Below are positions 51,571 through 61,118 of a stretch of 64,000 bases of DNA, in pieces. A model generated the notes under the pieces. It made no database searches. It saw only the letters and a list, made by a program, of their open reading frames with translations, and had not been told where the DNA came from. Position numbers and translations under genes: made by a program. The first letter of the stretch is position 1, and the number at the start of each line of letters is the position of its first letter. Source of the DNA: Loigolactobacillus jiayinensis (GTDB lineage Bacteria > Bacillota > Bacilli > Lactobacillales > Lactobacillaceae); assembly GCF_003946445.1 (NCBI RefSeq), contig NZ_RHOF01000008.1, positions 1-64,000 on the forward strand. Direction: 5' to 3'.

Positions 51571-52479
51571 ATGAAGCTATCGACGTTAAAATATTTTGTT
51601 GAAGTCGCCACGGAGAAAAGCTTTACTAAGGCTTCAGCAAAACTTTTTGTTTCACAACCCACGCTAAGTCGGCGTATCCAAGAGCTAGAAACTGAATTAG
51701 GGGTGCCGCTATTTATTCGTCAAAGCCATGACTTAAAATTATCTAGTGCAGGAGAAAAATTTCTCATTGAAACTACTGATGTTTTACAGCGGGTCGATCA
51801 TTTAGCCCATATGTTTGATAAGCAGAAAAATACGACTGAAACAGCCGTTATTTTAAAAATTGGTTATTTGCCTAATTTCAATATGGGCAGTATGTATGAA
51901 ATTCTTGATCAATTTAAGGCAGCGCATCCAGACGTGCAATTTATAATGAAACAGGCGGCACCAATGGCTCTAGTTGATGGACTAGCTGACGGTCGTTATG
52001 ATCTAGCTTTTGGGTTAGATACTTATTTTCAAGCTAGTCAGCATATTGACCAGACGCTTTTCATGGAAAATCATTTGCAGATTGCCTTGCCGATCCAGCA
52101 TCGGCTAAGTCATCAACGTAAATTACACTTTGCGGATCTAAGCAAAGAGATATTTATTTTGCTTGAACGCCAGCAATCTCCGGTAATCGTTGATTATGTG
52201 ATCAACCAGGGTTTGCAAAATGGCTTTAACTTAAAGGCTAACTTTTATGTTAAAGACCTTGATGAGGGCCTATCGATGGTTTCGGTTGGTAAGGGCTTGG
52301 CTTTCTTGTATTCAGGCATGAACGATGGGACTTTAGCTGAAAAATACCATATCAAAATTAGCGACTTAGTAGATGTTAGTCATGATCAAAATATTGTTAG
52401 CGCGATTAATAAGAACAGTCAGAATCCGTGTTTGCGCGAATTATATACATTTATCAAAAATAGTGCGCCAGTGCAATGA
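51571..52479 (+). CDS. LysR family transcriptional regulator
   Basis: The 302-residue protein has a LysR HTH (TLKYFVEVATEKSFTKASAKLFVSQPTLSRRIQELETELGVPLF) and an effector domain. ATG 51571 is preferred (ATGGAG 8 bases before). It is related to the 28950 LysR. It may regulate the CocE-like hydrolase upstream. A long hairpin (52532-52585) follows. Confidence 0.85.
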   Translation: MKLSTLKYFVEVATEKSFTKASAKLFVSQPTLSRRIQELETELGVPLFIRQSHDLKLSSAGEKFLIETTDVLQRVDHLAHMFDKQKNTTETAVILKIGYLPNFNMGSMYEILDQFKAAHPDVQFIMKQAAPMALVDGLADGRYDLAFGLDTYFQASQHIDQTLFMENHLQIALPIQHRLSHQRKLHFADLSKEIFILLERQQSPVIVDYVINQGLQNGFNLKANFYVKDLDEGLSMVSVGKGLAFLYSGMNDGTLAEKYHIKISDLVDVSHDQNIVSAINKNSQNPCLRELYTFIKNSAPVQ

Positions 52480-52531
52480 AAGCCGGTGCACATTATAAAC
52501 TATCGTGCGCGGTAAAATAAAACATTTACGA

Positions 52532-52585
52532 TATCCCATAATAATTGACAGCTGAAACATCATAGCTGTCAATAGTTATGGGATA
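52532..52585 (+). terminator. Long terminator-like hairpin
   Basis: TATCCCATAATAATTGACAGCT pairs with AGCTGTCAATAGTTATGGGATA; the T-tail is short. It ends the LysR transcript. Confidence 0.65.
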
Positions 52586-52789
52586 TTTGTTTGCTTAGAT
52601 TTAAGTGGCTGATTACTTTACTAGGCAAAAAATATATTTTTCAAAATTATAACATTGCTCAGGTGTGGATCTTAATTAATTTTCATTAGTTTAAAGTAGT
52701 ATGATTTTAACTGCAACGTTGGTATCTAAATGATGGCAGCACTTTAATAGGCATACCATATTAATAAATAAGAAAAACGATTTATTTTG

Positions 52790-52803
52790 TTAGGGATACC
52801 TAA
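52790..52803. promoter_or_regulatory. Candidate MntR box upstream of mntH
   Basis: TTAGG (52790-52794) and CCTAA (52799-52803) with a 4-base spacer fit the DtxR/MntR box shape. A TATAAT -10 lies at 52834-52839 and the mntH start at 52884. Manganese repression is the natural expectation for this transporter family. Confidence 0.55.
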
Positions 52804-52883
52804 TAAAGTATTTAAATTTTTTAATTTAAGCGCTATAATGGATTTGGTCAAGTAAGTTGGTGGCCAGAAAGGTGTGAAGTAGT

Positions 52884-54458
52884 ATGGCGGAAAACGAAAC
52901 AACACCGCGTAAACATAAATTAATTGAATACGCGAATGGGCCTTCGCTTGAGGAGATTAATGGGACGGTTGAGGTGCCAAAAGGAAAGGGATTTCTGAAA
53001 ACTTTATTTATGTATTCTGGTCCAGGTGCATTAGTTGCGGTTGGTTACATGGATCCTGGTAATTGGTCAACCTCGATTACCGGCGGGCAAAATTTTCAAT
53101 ATTTGTTAATGTCTGTTATCTTGATGTCAAGTTTGATTGCGATGCTTTTACAATACATGGCAGCTAAACTTGGCATCGTGAGTCAGATGGATTTAGCCCA
53201 AGCAATTCGCGCTCGTACCAGCAAAGCACTCGGCGTTGTTTTATGGTTGTTGACGGAATTAGCAATTATGGCGACTGATATTGCTGAGGTTATTGGGGCA
53301 GCCATTGCTTTATATTTACTGTTTCATATTCCGTTGATGATTGCAGTGTTCGTTACTGTTTTAGACGTTTTGTTATTGCTATTATTAACTAAAATTGGCT
53401 TCCGTAAAATTGAAGCAATCGTTGTTTGCTTGATTTTAGTTATTTTATTGGTTTTTGTTTACCAAGTTGCCCTATCTAATCCAGATTGGGGTGGTATTTT
53501 TGCAGGCTTGATTCCTAGAGCTAAAACTTTTTCTAGTGCAAAATCAATCGGCGGTCATTCGCCACTGACTGGTGCATTAGGGATTATTGGCGCGACAGTG
53601 ATGCCGCATAACTTGTACTTACATTCAGCAATTTCACAGACACGCAAAACTGATCATAGTGACGAGGAAGATGTGGCGCGCACAGTTCGCTTTGCTAGCT
53701 GGGATTCAAATATTCAGTTAACGGCTGCTTTCTTTGTTAATGCGTTGCTACTGATTATGGGGGTGGCCGTTTTCAAAAATGGCGCGGTTAAGGATCCTTC
53801 ATTTTTCGGCTTATTTCAAGCGTTATCGAATACTGCAACGTTAAGTAACGGGTTGTTAATTAGTGTTGCTCGTTCTGGAATTTTGTCGACCTTATTTGCC
53901 GTTGCCTTACTTGCTTCAGGGCAAAATGCAACAATTACTGGGACTTTAACTGGTCAAGTTATTATGGAAGGTTTTGTTCATTTACGGATGCCATTATGGC
54001 TACGGCGTTTGGTTACGCGGGTGATCTCAGTGATTCCAGTTTTGATCTGCGTTATGATGACCAGCGGTAAAAGTGCAATCGATGAACATACAGCGTTAAA
54101 TACTTTAATGAATAATTCACAGGTCTTTTTGGCCTTTGCATTACCGTTTTCCATGTTGCCGTTATTGATGATGACGGATAGTACAGTTGAAATGGGGCAA
54201 CGGTTCAAAAATTCATTATGGGTCAAAGTACTGGGGTGGATCTCAGTTATTGGATTGACCTATCTAAATCTGATTGGTTTGCCTGGACAGATTGAAGGCT
54301 TCTTTGGCACTGGCGCGACTAAACAGGAGTTATTATTAGCCGATAATATTGCTTATATTTTGATTGTGATCGTATTGGCGCTATTGATCTGGACTGTTTA
54401 TGAACTATACCGCGGCAATAAAAGGTTTGCGACTAAAATGACTGCGGCTACAAATTAA
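52884..54458 (+). CDS. mntH: Nramp-type manganese transporter
   Basis: The 524-residue protein is an Nramp divalent-metal:H+ symporter. It has the metal-site MDPGNW motif in TM1, TM6 MPHNLYLHS, and 11 helices overall. Mn2+ is the usual substrate in lactobacilli, where Mn replaces superoxide dismutase. AAAGGTG precedes the ATG. A UspA gene follows after 20 bases, a frequent pair. Confidence 0.9.
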   Translation: MAENETTPRKHKLIEYANGPSLEEINGTVEVPKGKGFLKTLFMYSGPGALVAVGYMDPGNWSTSITGGQNFQYLLMSVILMSSLIAMLLQYMAAKLGIVSQMDLAQAIRARTSKALGVVLWLLTELAIMATDIAEVIGAAIALYLLFHIPLMIAVFVTVLDVLLLLLLTKIGFRKIEAIVVCLILVILLVFVYQVALSNPDWGGIFAGLIPRAKTFSSAKSIGGHSPLTGALGIIGATVMPHNLYLHSAISQTRKTDHSDEEDVARTVRFASWDSNIQLTAAFFVNALLLIMGVAVFKNGAVKDPSFFGLFQALSNTATLSNGLLISVARSGILSTLFAVALLASGQNATITGTLTGQVIMEGFVHLRMPLWLRRLVTRVISVIPVLICVMMTSGKSAIDEHTALNTLMNNSQVFLAFALPFSMLPLLMMTDSTVEMGQRFKNSLWVKVLGWISVIGLTYLNLIGLPGQIEGFFGTGATKQELLLADNIAYILIVIVLALLIWTVYELYRGNKRFATKMTAATN

Positions 54459-54478
54459 TAAGACGAGGGTGTGAGCTG

Positions 54479-54904
54479 ATGAAATTTTCACGGATTTTAG
54501 TGGGTGTTGATGATTCCCAAGATGCTTTATTAGCATTTAAATATGCCGTTGACCAAGCAAAACAAGATCAAGCTGAACTAGTGATTGTTTCCATCTTAGA
54601 AAATGAGGAAATGAATGTGTATCAGGCCTTGAGCAAAGATTATGTTCATGGTGAGCGGTCTGAATTAGAACAGCATGTACTAGATTATCAGCGCCAAGCA
54701 CGTAAAGCTGGCGTGGAAACGGTCAGAACGATTGTTTCCGAAGGTGAACCAGGTGAAGTTATTGTGAAAGATATTATTCCACGTGTTAAGCCTGATTTAT
54801 TGATTATTGGTTCAGAATCAAAGCATGGGTTAGCACAACATTTTGGTAGTCAAGCAGCTTATATGGCCAAATACGCACCCATTTCAGTATTAGTTATTCG
54901 TTAA
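54479..54904 (+). CDS. Universal stress protein (UspA family)
   Basis: The 141-residue protein has the Usp fold: ILVGVDDSQDALLAFKYAVDQAK at the start and the ATP-binding loop GSESKHGLAQHFGSQAAYM at the end. It probably forms a dimer that binds ATP. It is co-transcribed with mntH; a terminator hairpin follows at 54912-54978. Confidence 0.88.
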   Translation: MKFSRILVGVDDSQDALLAFKYAVDQAKQDQAELVIVSILENEEMNVYQALSKDYVHGERSELEQHVLDYQRQARKAGVETVRTIVSEGEPGEVIVKDIIPRVKPDLLIIGSESKHGLAQHFGSQAAYMAKYAPISVLVIR

Positions 54905-54911
54905 ATGAGTA

Positions 54912-54978
54912 TGAAAATAAACACTATTTATTGAAAATCTTTGATGATTTTCAGTAAGTAGTGTTCATTTTTTTTACT
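54912..54978 (+). terminator. Intrinsic terminator
   Basis: AACACTATTTATTGAAAATC pairs with GATTTTCAGTAAGTAGTGTT, followed by T8. Confidence 0.85.
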
Positions 54979-55065
54979 TTATTTATTGCGCTGCTCTATT
55001 TTGTGTTCCTTTAATTGTTCTAGCAGGCTTAGCATGGATTCAATTTTGATCTCGCTGTTGCCTAG
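54979..55065 (-). pseudogene. C-terminal remnant of an unknown protein
   Basis: A short minus-strand frame reads GNSEIKIESMLSLLEQLKEH, then KIEQRNK and stop (54981-54979), preceded by a stop. It looks like a helical C-terminus that lost the rest of its gene, right after the truncated amidohydrolase. Confidence 0.35.
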
Positions 55066-55098
55066 TCAATTAGTGACTGTGCTTTTGATACGGCTGCT

Positions 55099-55653
55099 TT
55101 ATTTCAACTTCAATAGACTTTCAATATTACCATGCGCAATCTTCTCTTTATCTGTTGCGGCAATATTGGTGTTAGCTAGGAAGTCGCGGGCATTGTCTTT
55201 AACGTAAGGGTAGTCTTGCGCCCATAAGACGTGATCAGCACCCATTTCAGTAAGGACAAGTTGCATTTGGGGCCAAGTGTACATGCCACTAGGCGTGATG
55301 TACACATTCTTCTTGTAATAGTAGGAAACTGGATGGGCCAATGGATTACCAACAACTGGGGTGGTGGCTTCATCTAAGCATTCGAGGAAGTGAGGGACAA
55401 ATTCGCCCCAATGGCCAGAAATTAATTTTAAGTTAGGTAACTTGTCAAACAGGCCAGATAAAATCAAGCGAGTGACGTGTAGCCCAGCTTCCATGTGCCA
55501 ACCCCAACCTGGCGTTGCCATGATTGCGTTAAAGCCGATTGGATTCATAGCGCTATAATAATTTTTGCGAATTGTTTCTGAAGGCATTGAGGGATGAATG
55601 TACAAAGGGACATCTAATTGTGGGTAGGTGGTATAAATATTTAGTCCAAGCAA
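55099..55653 (-). pseudogene. Truncated amidohydrolase, paralogue 4 (C-terminal 55%)
   Basis: The frame aligns with paralogues 1-3 from the middle of the barrel: LDVPLYIHPSM (metal His), PGWGWHMEAGLHV, SGHWGEFVPHFLE, VYITPSGMY and AQDYPY. The N-terminal 150 or so residues, including the EEH metal site, are absent, and upstream DNA has no open continuation. It is a decayed copy and would not be functional. Confidence 0.85.
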
Positions 55654-55997
55654 CGTCTACTGTAAATGGTGATGATGTTTGGATCAACAGCAAGCTGCAT
55701 CACGCTTGGTGCGACTTTTGGGTTACTAAAAATTTTAGCTAGTACTCGTCGAATCCAGTTGGAATATCACTGAGTTGCCAAGTTTTATTGTTGATTCGTT
55801 ATCTGCATATGATTTTGAAACCTGTTGTAACTATAAATATACAACTCAAAATTCTAAGTAGGAACCGATTTCAGTCTATTCTGGCTGGTAAAGCGTTCGC
55901 TCAATTCTTGATGCAAAAAAAATTTAGTTTAGCATATTGTATTTTAGCTAAATTCGTCGTATATTTATTGTAAGCGTTTTATTTGGAGACGATAATG
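55654..55997. other. Decayed region and upstream of TudS-like gene
   Basis: On the minus strand (55660-55755) a reading frame ILVSPKV-like (KIFSNPKVAPSVMQLAVDPN) breaks down in stops; origin unknown. Further on is AT-rich DNA with AATTTAG / CTAAATT (about 55919-55961), a loose inverted pair, before the next gene. No riboswitch was recognised. Confidence 0.35.
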
Positions 55998-56471
55998 ATG
56001 CGGGCAGTTGTAATTTTAGCACATTGTATTTTAAATCAATCAGTGGTTATTCATGGATGGGAACGGGCAATTGGGGCTTTTCCGTTTGTCAAAACATTAC
56101 CTAGCGAGCTTAATATTGTCCAGTTACCTTGTCCGGAATTTATGGTTTTAGGACCAAAACGTCCGCCGTTAGAATATGCGGATTACGCAAATTTAACTGG
56201 TTTTCGCCAAGCTTGTGATCAGCTATTACGGCCCGTAATAGCTGAACTGAATCAATATGCAACTAATCAAGTAAAGGTTCTTGGTGTAATTGGAATTGCA
56301 GAAAGTCCTAATTGCGCGATTCGTGGTCAGCAGGGTGTTTTTATGCAAGAATTTTTCAAGCTGTGTCAGCTAACACAACTGGAAATGCCTTATCTGGAAG
56401 TACCGGTGGATTATCCTGATATGACACAAATTTTTATGGCTCAATTAAGTCAGTTTTTGGAGGAGAAGTAG
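55998..56471 (+). CDS. TudS/CD3072-like putative desulfidase
   Basis: The 157-residue protein resembles TudS-related (DUF523-like) putative thiouracil desulfidases. Three cysteines fit a [4Fe-4S] or similar site: AHCILNQ, QLPCPEF and ESPNC. Others of the family remove sulfur from 2-thiouracil. ATG 55998 is chosen (GGAGA 8 bases before). It is followed with a 1-base gap by an ECF S-component, so it may act on an imported thio-compound. Confidence 0.75.
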   Translation: MRAVVILAHCILNQSVVIHGWERAIGAFPFVKTLPSELNIVQLPCPEFMVLGPKRPPLEYADYANLTGFRQACDQLLRPVIAELNQYATNQVKVLGVIGIAESPNCAIRGQQGVFMQEFFKLCQLTQLEMPYLEVPVDYPDMTQIFMAQLSQFLEEK

Positions 56472-56472
56472 C

Positions 56473-57030
56473 ATGCAAATACATAGTCGAACTAGAATCA
56501 TTGCTTATTGTGCAATCGCCGCAGTAATTAACTTGGTATTAGGCGAAGCCGTTGGATTATTGCATATTCCTTTACTTTTTTTGGATACTTTAGGCACTAT
56601 TTATATTGCCGCTAATTTTGGTATTGGTTGGGGCGCTATGACCGGATTTTTGTCGAATGTGTTAATGGTACCATTTAGCGGTATTATGGAATTACCTTTT
56701 GCAATTGTTAGTATTGCGGTTGCTATCGTGGTTGGTTTGTTTTCAAAAGGTAAGGGTTTCACATTAAGTAAAGCAATTATTGCCGGTTTAATTTTGGCTT
56801 TCGTGGCGCCAGCAATTGGTACACCAATTCGTTTATGGTTGTATGGCGGCTTCACAGGTTCTGGTACTGATTTATTAATTTTCACTTTAAAAGCTAGTGG
56901 TAAATCAATGATTTCTGCAACATTTATGGGGACAGTTGTAGGTAACTTTGTAGATAAGATCCTATCGTGTGTAGTTATTTCTGTATTACAAACGAAACCA
57001 AGATTCCAAACTATTTTACATCGCGGTTAA
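56473..57030 (+). CDS. ECF transporter substrate-binding S component
   Basis: The 185-residue protein has six hydrophobic segments and the usual S-component layout (ALAAVINLVLGEAVGLL-like start; LDTLGTIYIAANFGIGWGAMTGFLSN; TFMGTVVGNFVDKILSCVV). It would use a shared ECF module encoded elsewhere. Translational coupling to the TudS-like gene suggests substrate sulfur-containing nucleobase or related vitamin, but this is inference. A terminator lies at 57058-57102. Confidence 0.82.
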   Translation: MQIHSRTRIIAYCAIAAVINLVLGEAVGLLHIPLLFLDTLGTIYIAANFGIGWGAMTGFLSNVLMVPFSGIMELPFAIVSIAVAIVVGLFSKGKGFTLSKAIIAGLILAFVAPAIGTPIRLWLYGGFTGSGTDLLIFTLKASGKSMISATFMGTVVGNFVDKILSCVVISVLQTKPRFQTILHRG

Positions 57031-57057
57031 AACTTAAGTATAATTTTTAGAAAATAT

Positions 57058-57102
57058 TAAGCTATGTTACCACTACTTTCAGTTGGTAATGTGGCTTTTT
57101 AT
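57058..57102 (+). terminator. Intrinsic terminator
   Basis: AAGCTATGTTACCA pairs imperfectly with TGGTAATGTGGCTT, followed by T4. Confidence 0.6.
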
Positions 57103-57176
57103 CTCGTTATATTTAAAGAGTTGGCTCATTACATTAAAATGGATTATGTCCGTTGGTAAAACAAATAAATTTAACA

Positions 57177-57215
57177 TAAAAAAGCCTGGTACCTGTCGAA
57201 CACAGGTATCAAGCT
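57177..57215 (-). terminator. Intrinsic terminator (minus strand)
   Basis: On the minus strand GATACCTGT / ACAGGTACC with following T6 ends the zinc-ribbon gene at 57298. Confidence 0.7.
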
Positions 57216-57297
57216 AAGGTAATTCGTCTAAATTGCTATTATTTAACTTCTTTGTTGCATCACTTAAGCTAGTTGGAAAAATTTTTATTGCCATAAT

Positions 57298-57714
57298 TTA
57301 AGTACGCGCCCGAAATTTGTTGCGGCAATGGGGACAGGTAATTTGAATTTTGCCTTTACCACGGGGAATACGAATACGCTGGTGACAGCTCTTACAATTG
57401 AAGAAGCGATACTGCTTACGCTGCTGCCATTCGTGATAGTGGCGACGGACTGGTTTAGTTAACCAATTGGTTCGTTGTTGGAACTTAGTATTCTCAGCGG
57501 CACGTTTATAAATTTGACGGGAAAAAATCCGCCAGTAAGCGACTATCAGCAGTAAAATACCTAATAGATTGAGCCAGCTGGTGTGTATAAACATGGTCAA
57601 GAAAATCAAGATCAGTCCACCAAACATTAAAAACTTGTTCAAGCTATCCATGACGCCGTAACGTCCACGCATAAAGTTGGCAACCTTATAAAGCCATTTT
57701 GGTGGTTGTTTCAC
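57298..57714 (-). CDS. Membrane protein with C-terminal zinc ribbon
   Basis: The 138-residue protein has two membrane helices (residues about 28-46 and 48-63), a basic cytosolic segment and a C-terminal zinc ribbon with C-x2-C (CKSCHQ) and C-x2-C (CPHCRN). The family is widespread in lactic acid bacteria, with unknown function. GAGGCAG precedes the ATG. Confidence 0.75.
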   Translation of the reverse strand: MKQPPKWLYKVANFMRGRYGVMDSLNKFLMFGGLILIFLTMFIHTSWLNLLGILLLIVAYWRIFSRQIYKRAAENTKFQQRTNWLTKPVRRHYHEWQQRKQYRFFNCKSCHQRIRIPRGKGKIQITCPHCRNKFRART

Positions 57715-57880
57715 TCGTATCTGCCTCCTTTATAATTGATGTTATTCATTATGCCAAATCACTGCTAGAAAATCATCGGGCAAAGGATGGAGAATGGCGA
57801 ATAATTGGTATTTTTAGCTTGAATGACTACTTTAGTTGGTAAGCACTTTTCCATCAGGTGATATTGCTTTACGTCTTTAA

Positions 57881-58663
57881 TCACGCCCCGCTAAAGCGCG
57901 GGTTGGCTTGGCGCGTGTCAAAGTTGGTTTGCAGTGCTTGGGCAGCGGTGATTACTTTAGGTGGAACCGTGACATGAACGAGATAGTTTTTGCCAGCGGG
58001 ACCGTAGCCGGTTGCAGTATCAGCTAAGCGGCTGATTTCACCTAAAAGTAGCGTGGTGTATTTAGTGACCGACCACATACCCGTTGGTGTTTGGGCGTAA
58101 GTCAGGGTGTTATGGTCAGCGCAGACGGTTACCTGGTAGGCGGCATAATTGATCAATTCAACATCGGGAGCAACGTGTTGTCGCATGGTGGCAGTCATTC
58201 GTAATTGCATGGTGGCGTCTTGGCAGAGAATTAGCGACTTATAGGTGATTTTTTTGGTGGCTAATAGCGCTAATAAATTGGTGACGTTATTACCGCAATT
58301 AGTTGACGCCGTTTCTAAATAGTCGACGGTTAGGTGATCGCGTTGCTTGAGTAATTGCGCGAATAATGCTGCTTCATTATTAGCAGTAAAATTAATTTCT
58401 GGATATAACTTTTGTGCTTGCTGAAATAAGGCCGCAGTAGTGTGACCGTAGCCGCCGACAATCACATAATATTTAGCAACGTGCTGACGAATTGCAGTCG
58501 CTAGTGTGGTTACGCCAGCTAGGATGCTGCCGCCAAATAAGACGAAGACGTCGGCTTGGTTGTAACCATATTGTTGGCGTAGCGCTGCTTGGCTTAATTC
58601 AGTCAGATCGCGGCGGCCACAGAATTGGCCTAAAAGATTGATTTGTGTGGCAATTTTTTGCAT
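57881..58663 (-). CDS. YdcF family protein (DUF218)
   Basis: The 260-residue protein has the YdcF/SanA-like DUF218 features: VFVLFGGSI, YYVIVGGYGHTTA, LETASTNCGNNVTN and LILCQDATMQLR. Family members bind S-adenosylmethionine or are thought to act in envelope maintenance; the function is not proven. ATG 58663 (AGAGGTG upstream) is preferred over a start at 58696. It is a single gene. Confidence 0.82.
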   Translation of the reverse strand: MQKIATQINLLGQFCGRRDLTELSQAALRQQYGYNQADVFVLFGGSILAGVTTLATAIRQHVAKYYVIVGGYGHTTAALFQQAQKLYPEINFTANNEAALFAQLLKQRDHLTVDYLETASTNCGNNVTNLLALLATKKITYKSLILCQDATMQLRMTATMRQHVAPDVELINYAAYQVTVCADHNTLTYAQTPTGMWSVTKYTTLLLGEISRLADTATGYGPAGKNYLVHVTVPPKVITAAQALQTNFDTRQANPRFSGA

Positions 58664-58867
58664 CGTGCACCTCTTGCAGTAGATTCGTGAGCGCAATTAA
58701 TTAGTTAGTTTTTACTAATATTGCTATAGCTTCACTTTAACATGAAATTTTAGCAAACTGAAGGGGAACGTATAATTAATTAAAACGGATACACCATCCC
58801 TAATTAAAGGTTATCAGCACGGTAAAACTACGCAAATTAGCCACTAAACATTGTGCTACTTTTCTAA

Positions 58868-58889
58868 AATTTAAATTAGTATTTAAATT
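58868..58889. promoter_or_regulatory. Inverted repeat upstream of leuC
   Basis: AATTTAAAT (58868-58876) and ATTTAAATT (58881-58889) form perfect 9-base arms with a 4-base spacer, about 130 bases before leuC. It may be a regulator site; AT-rich sequence makes chance symmetry possible. No T-box was found here. Confidence 0.35.
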
Positions 58890-59019
58890 GAAAAAAGGTG
58901 ATTGAATTACTTGATTTAATTAGCGGCAACGACCATAATAATAATTGAAAATATATCTGTAAGCGATTGAATCACGCAAACTTGTTTCAGCATCACTATC
59001 TTTTAGGGAGGTAATTTTA

Positions 59020-60393
59020 TTGGGACAGACTATGTTTGACAAGTTATGGCAGCGACATGTGGTGGCTGGTAAGCCCGGCGAACCACAGTTGCTGTACGTT
59101 GATCTCCAATTGATCCATGAGGTAACATCACCACAAGCTTTTGAAGGCTTACGCGAGAATCATCGTCAAGTGCGGCGGCCGGATAAAACGTTTGCTACGC
59201 TGGATCATAATGTACCAACAGCGGATATCTTTAACATTCAGGATGTGATCTCGCGTAAACAGATCCAAACGTTGGAAAAAAATACTAAAGAATTTGGTAT
59301 TCGTTTAGCCGATCTAGGCGATGAAGATCAGGGTATTGTCCACGTGATTGGGCCAGAACTTGGGTTGACGCATCCAGGCATGGTGATTGTCTGCGGTGAT
59401 TCGCACACTGCCACCCATGGCGCTTTCGGCTCTATTGGTTTTGGGATCGGTACCAGTGAGGTTGAGCATGTGTTAGCCACCCAGACAATTTGGCAACAAA
59501 AGCCAAAAAATATGGGTGTGCATGTGCACGGCCAGTTACCTAAGGGCGTATACGCTAAGGATATTATTCTTGGCTTGATTGCGCGTGAAGGGGTGGCCTT
59601 TGGGACTGGTTATGCTATCGAGTACTACGGCGATACGATTGAACGCTTGAGTATGGAAGAGCGGATGAGTATCTGTAACATGACCATTGAAGGTGGCGCT
59701 AAATACGGTTGTATTCAGCCTGATCAAACTACCTTTGATTATGTTAAGGGGCGTAAATATACGCCTAAAGACTTAGATGCTGCGATTGCCAATTGGCGGA
59801 CTTTGTTTACCGATAGTACTGCTGATTTTGATACGATCATTGATATTGATGCCAGTCAGTTGGCGCCAATGGTTTCGTGGGGGACTAACCCAGGGATGAC
59901 CGTAGCAGTGGACGAGGCGTTTCCGCCAGTCAGTGATGAAAATACGCGTAAAGCCTATGATTATATTGACTTAAAGCCAGGGCAAACGGCACCAGAGATA
60001 CCAATTGAGTACGCCTTTTTCGGTTCGTGTACCAATGGCCGGCTGTCGGATTTACAGGTAGAAGCAGCGATTCTGAAGGGGCATCAGATTGATCCTAAAG
60101 TGACGGCGCTAGTGGTTCCTGGCTCGCGGCGTGTCAAACTTGCGGCTGAAGCATTAGGTCTGGATAAGATTTTCAAGGATGCTGGCTGTGACTGGCGTGA
60201 ACCGGGGTGTTCGGCTTGTTTGGCGATGAACCCTGATAAAGTACCAGCTGGAGTTCATTGTGCGTCCACCACGAATCGTAATTTTGAAGGTCGGCAAGGT
60301 GCCGGCGCGCGGACCCATTTGGCAAGTCCGGCGATGGTCGCTTATGCGGCGTTGAATGGGCATTTTATTGACATCAGAAAGGTGGAAGCGTGA
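59020..60393 (+). CDS. leuC: 3-Isopropylmalate dehydratase large subunit
   Basis: The 457-residue protein is LeuC, which with LeuD converts 2- to 3-isopropylmalate in leucine synthesis using a [4Fe-4S] cluster. Seen are [46 protein letters not shown] and NFEGRQG. The start is TTG at 59020 with GGGAGGT at 7 bases; ATG 59032 would be too far from the site. leuD overlaps its stop. leuA and leuB are not in the window. Confidence 0.92.
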   Translation: MGQTMFDKLWQRHVVAGKPGEPQLLYVDLQLIHEVTSPQAFEGLRENHRQVRRPDKTFATLDHNVPTADIFNIQDVISRKQIQTLEKNTKEFGIRLADLGDEDQGIVHVIGPELGLTHPGMVIVCGDSHTATHGAFGSIGFGIGTSEVEHVLATQTIWQQKPKNMGVHVHGQLPKGVYAKDIILGLIAREGVAFGTGYAIEYYGDTIERLSMEERMSICNMTIEGGAKYGCIQPDQTTFDYVKGRKYTPKDLDAAIANWRTLFTDSTADFDTIIDIDASQLAPMVSWGTNPGMTVAVDEAFPPVSDENTRKAYDYIDLKPGQTAPEIPIEYAFFGSCTNGRLSDLQVEAAILKGHQIDPKVTALVVPGSRRVKLAAEALGLDKIFKDAGCDWREPGCSACLAMNPDKVPAGVHCASTTNRNFEGRQGAGARTHLASPAMVAYAALNGHFIDIRKVEA

Positions 60394-60968
60394 TGGAGCC
60401 AATCAAAACCATTAGCAGTCATATTGTACCCGTGATGGATGATAATATTGATACTGATCAGTTGATTTCCCGTGACTCGCTGAAAGAAGTCGCTAAAGCA
60501 AGTTTTGCTGATATGCTTTTTTACGGGCAACGTTATTTAGCTTCTGGCGCTAAAAATCCCGCTTTTCCCTTAAATGATCCGCAACGTGCCGGCGCGCAAA
60601 TTCTGATCACTGGCCATAATTTCGGTTGTGGTTCAGCTTGGGAACATGCCGCGTGGGCGTTACGCGATTATGGATTTCGTGCAGTAATTGCCAAAGATTT
60701 TAATGATATCTTCTATATGAATAGCATTAAAAGTGGGGTGCTACCGATTGAACTAACCGATGCACAATGCGAGTTGTTAGCCGCATTACCTGCGACAGCA
60801 CAGGTTACAGTTGATCTGCCGCAACAAACGGTGACCAGCGCGGGGCAGACATTTAAGTTTAAAATTGATCCGCTGTGGAAGTCTAAATTGGCGACGGGAA
60901 CCAGTGATATTGAGCTGACGAGTGAATTTAACACGCAGATCGATCAGTTTGAACAGGATAATAATTGA
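60393..60968 (+). CDS. leuD: 3-Isopropylmalate dehydratase small subunit
   Basis: The 191-residue protein is LeuD: DNIDTDQLISRDSLK, GHNFGCGSAWEHAAWALRDYG and SGVLPIEL. The ATG overlaps the leuC stop by one base (TGATG), giving coupled translation for the 1:1 enzyme complex. A GTG at 60390 is an alternative start. Confidence 0.92.
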   Translation: MEPIKTISSHIVPVMDDNIDTDQLISRDSLKEVAKASFADMLFYGQRYLASGAKNPAFPLNDPQRAGAQILITGHNFGCGSAWEHAAWALRDYGFRAVIAKDFNDIFYMNSIKSGVLPIELTDAQCELLAALPATAQVTVDLPQQTVTSAGQTFKFKIDPLWKSKLATGTSDIELTSEFNTQIDQFEQDNN

Positions 60969-61118
60969 TTTTTTAGCAACTAATTGCCTTGTTGGTGATC
61001 AGTTTCTTTTTTGGCGGTTAAAAATAATTAACTTTTTCGGCCAAACTTAACCGCGGTCAAGTTTTGTGTATTTCTTTTCAGTTATGCTTAGTTCATCAAA
61101 TGAAAGAGGGCATCCATT

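Noticed and set aside
58899-58950. Possible leucine leader peptide before leuC (GTG-started, 16 codons with three Leu)
   Set aside because: There is no ribosome site before the GTG, few Leu codons in a row, and no terminator/antiterminator pair.
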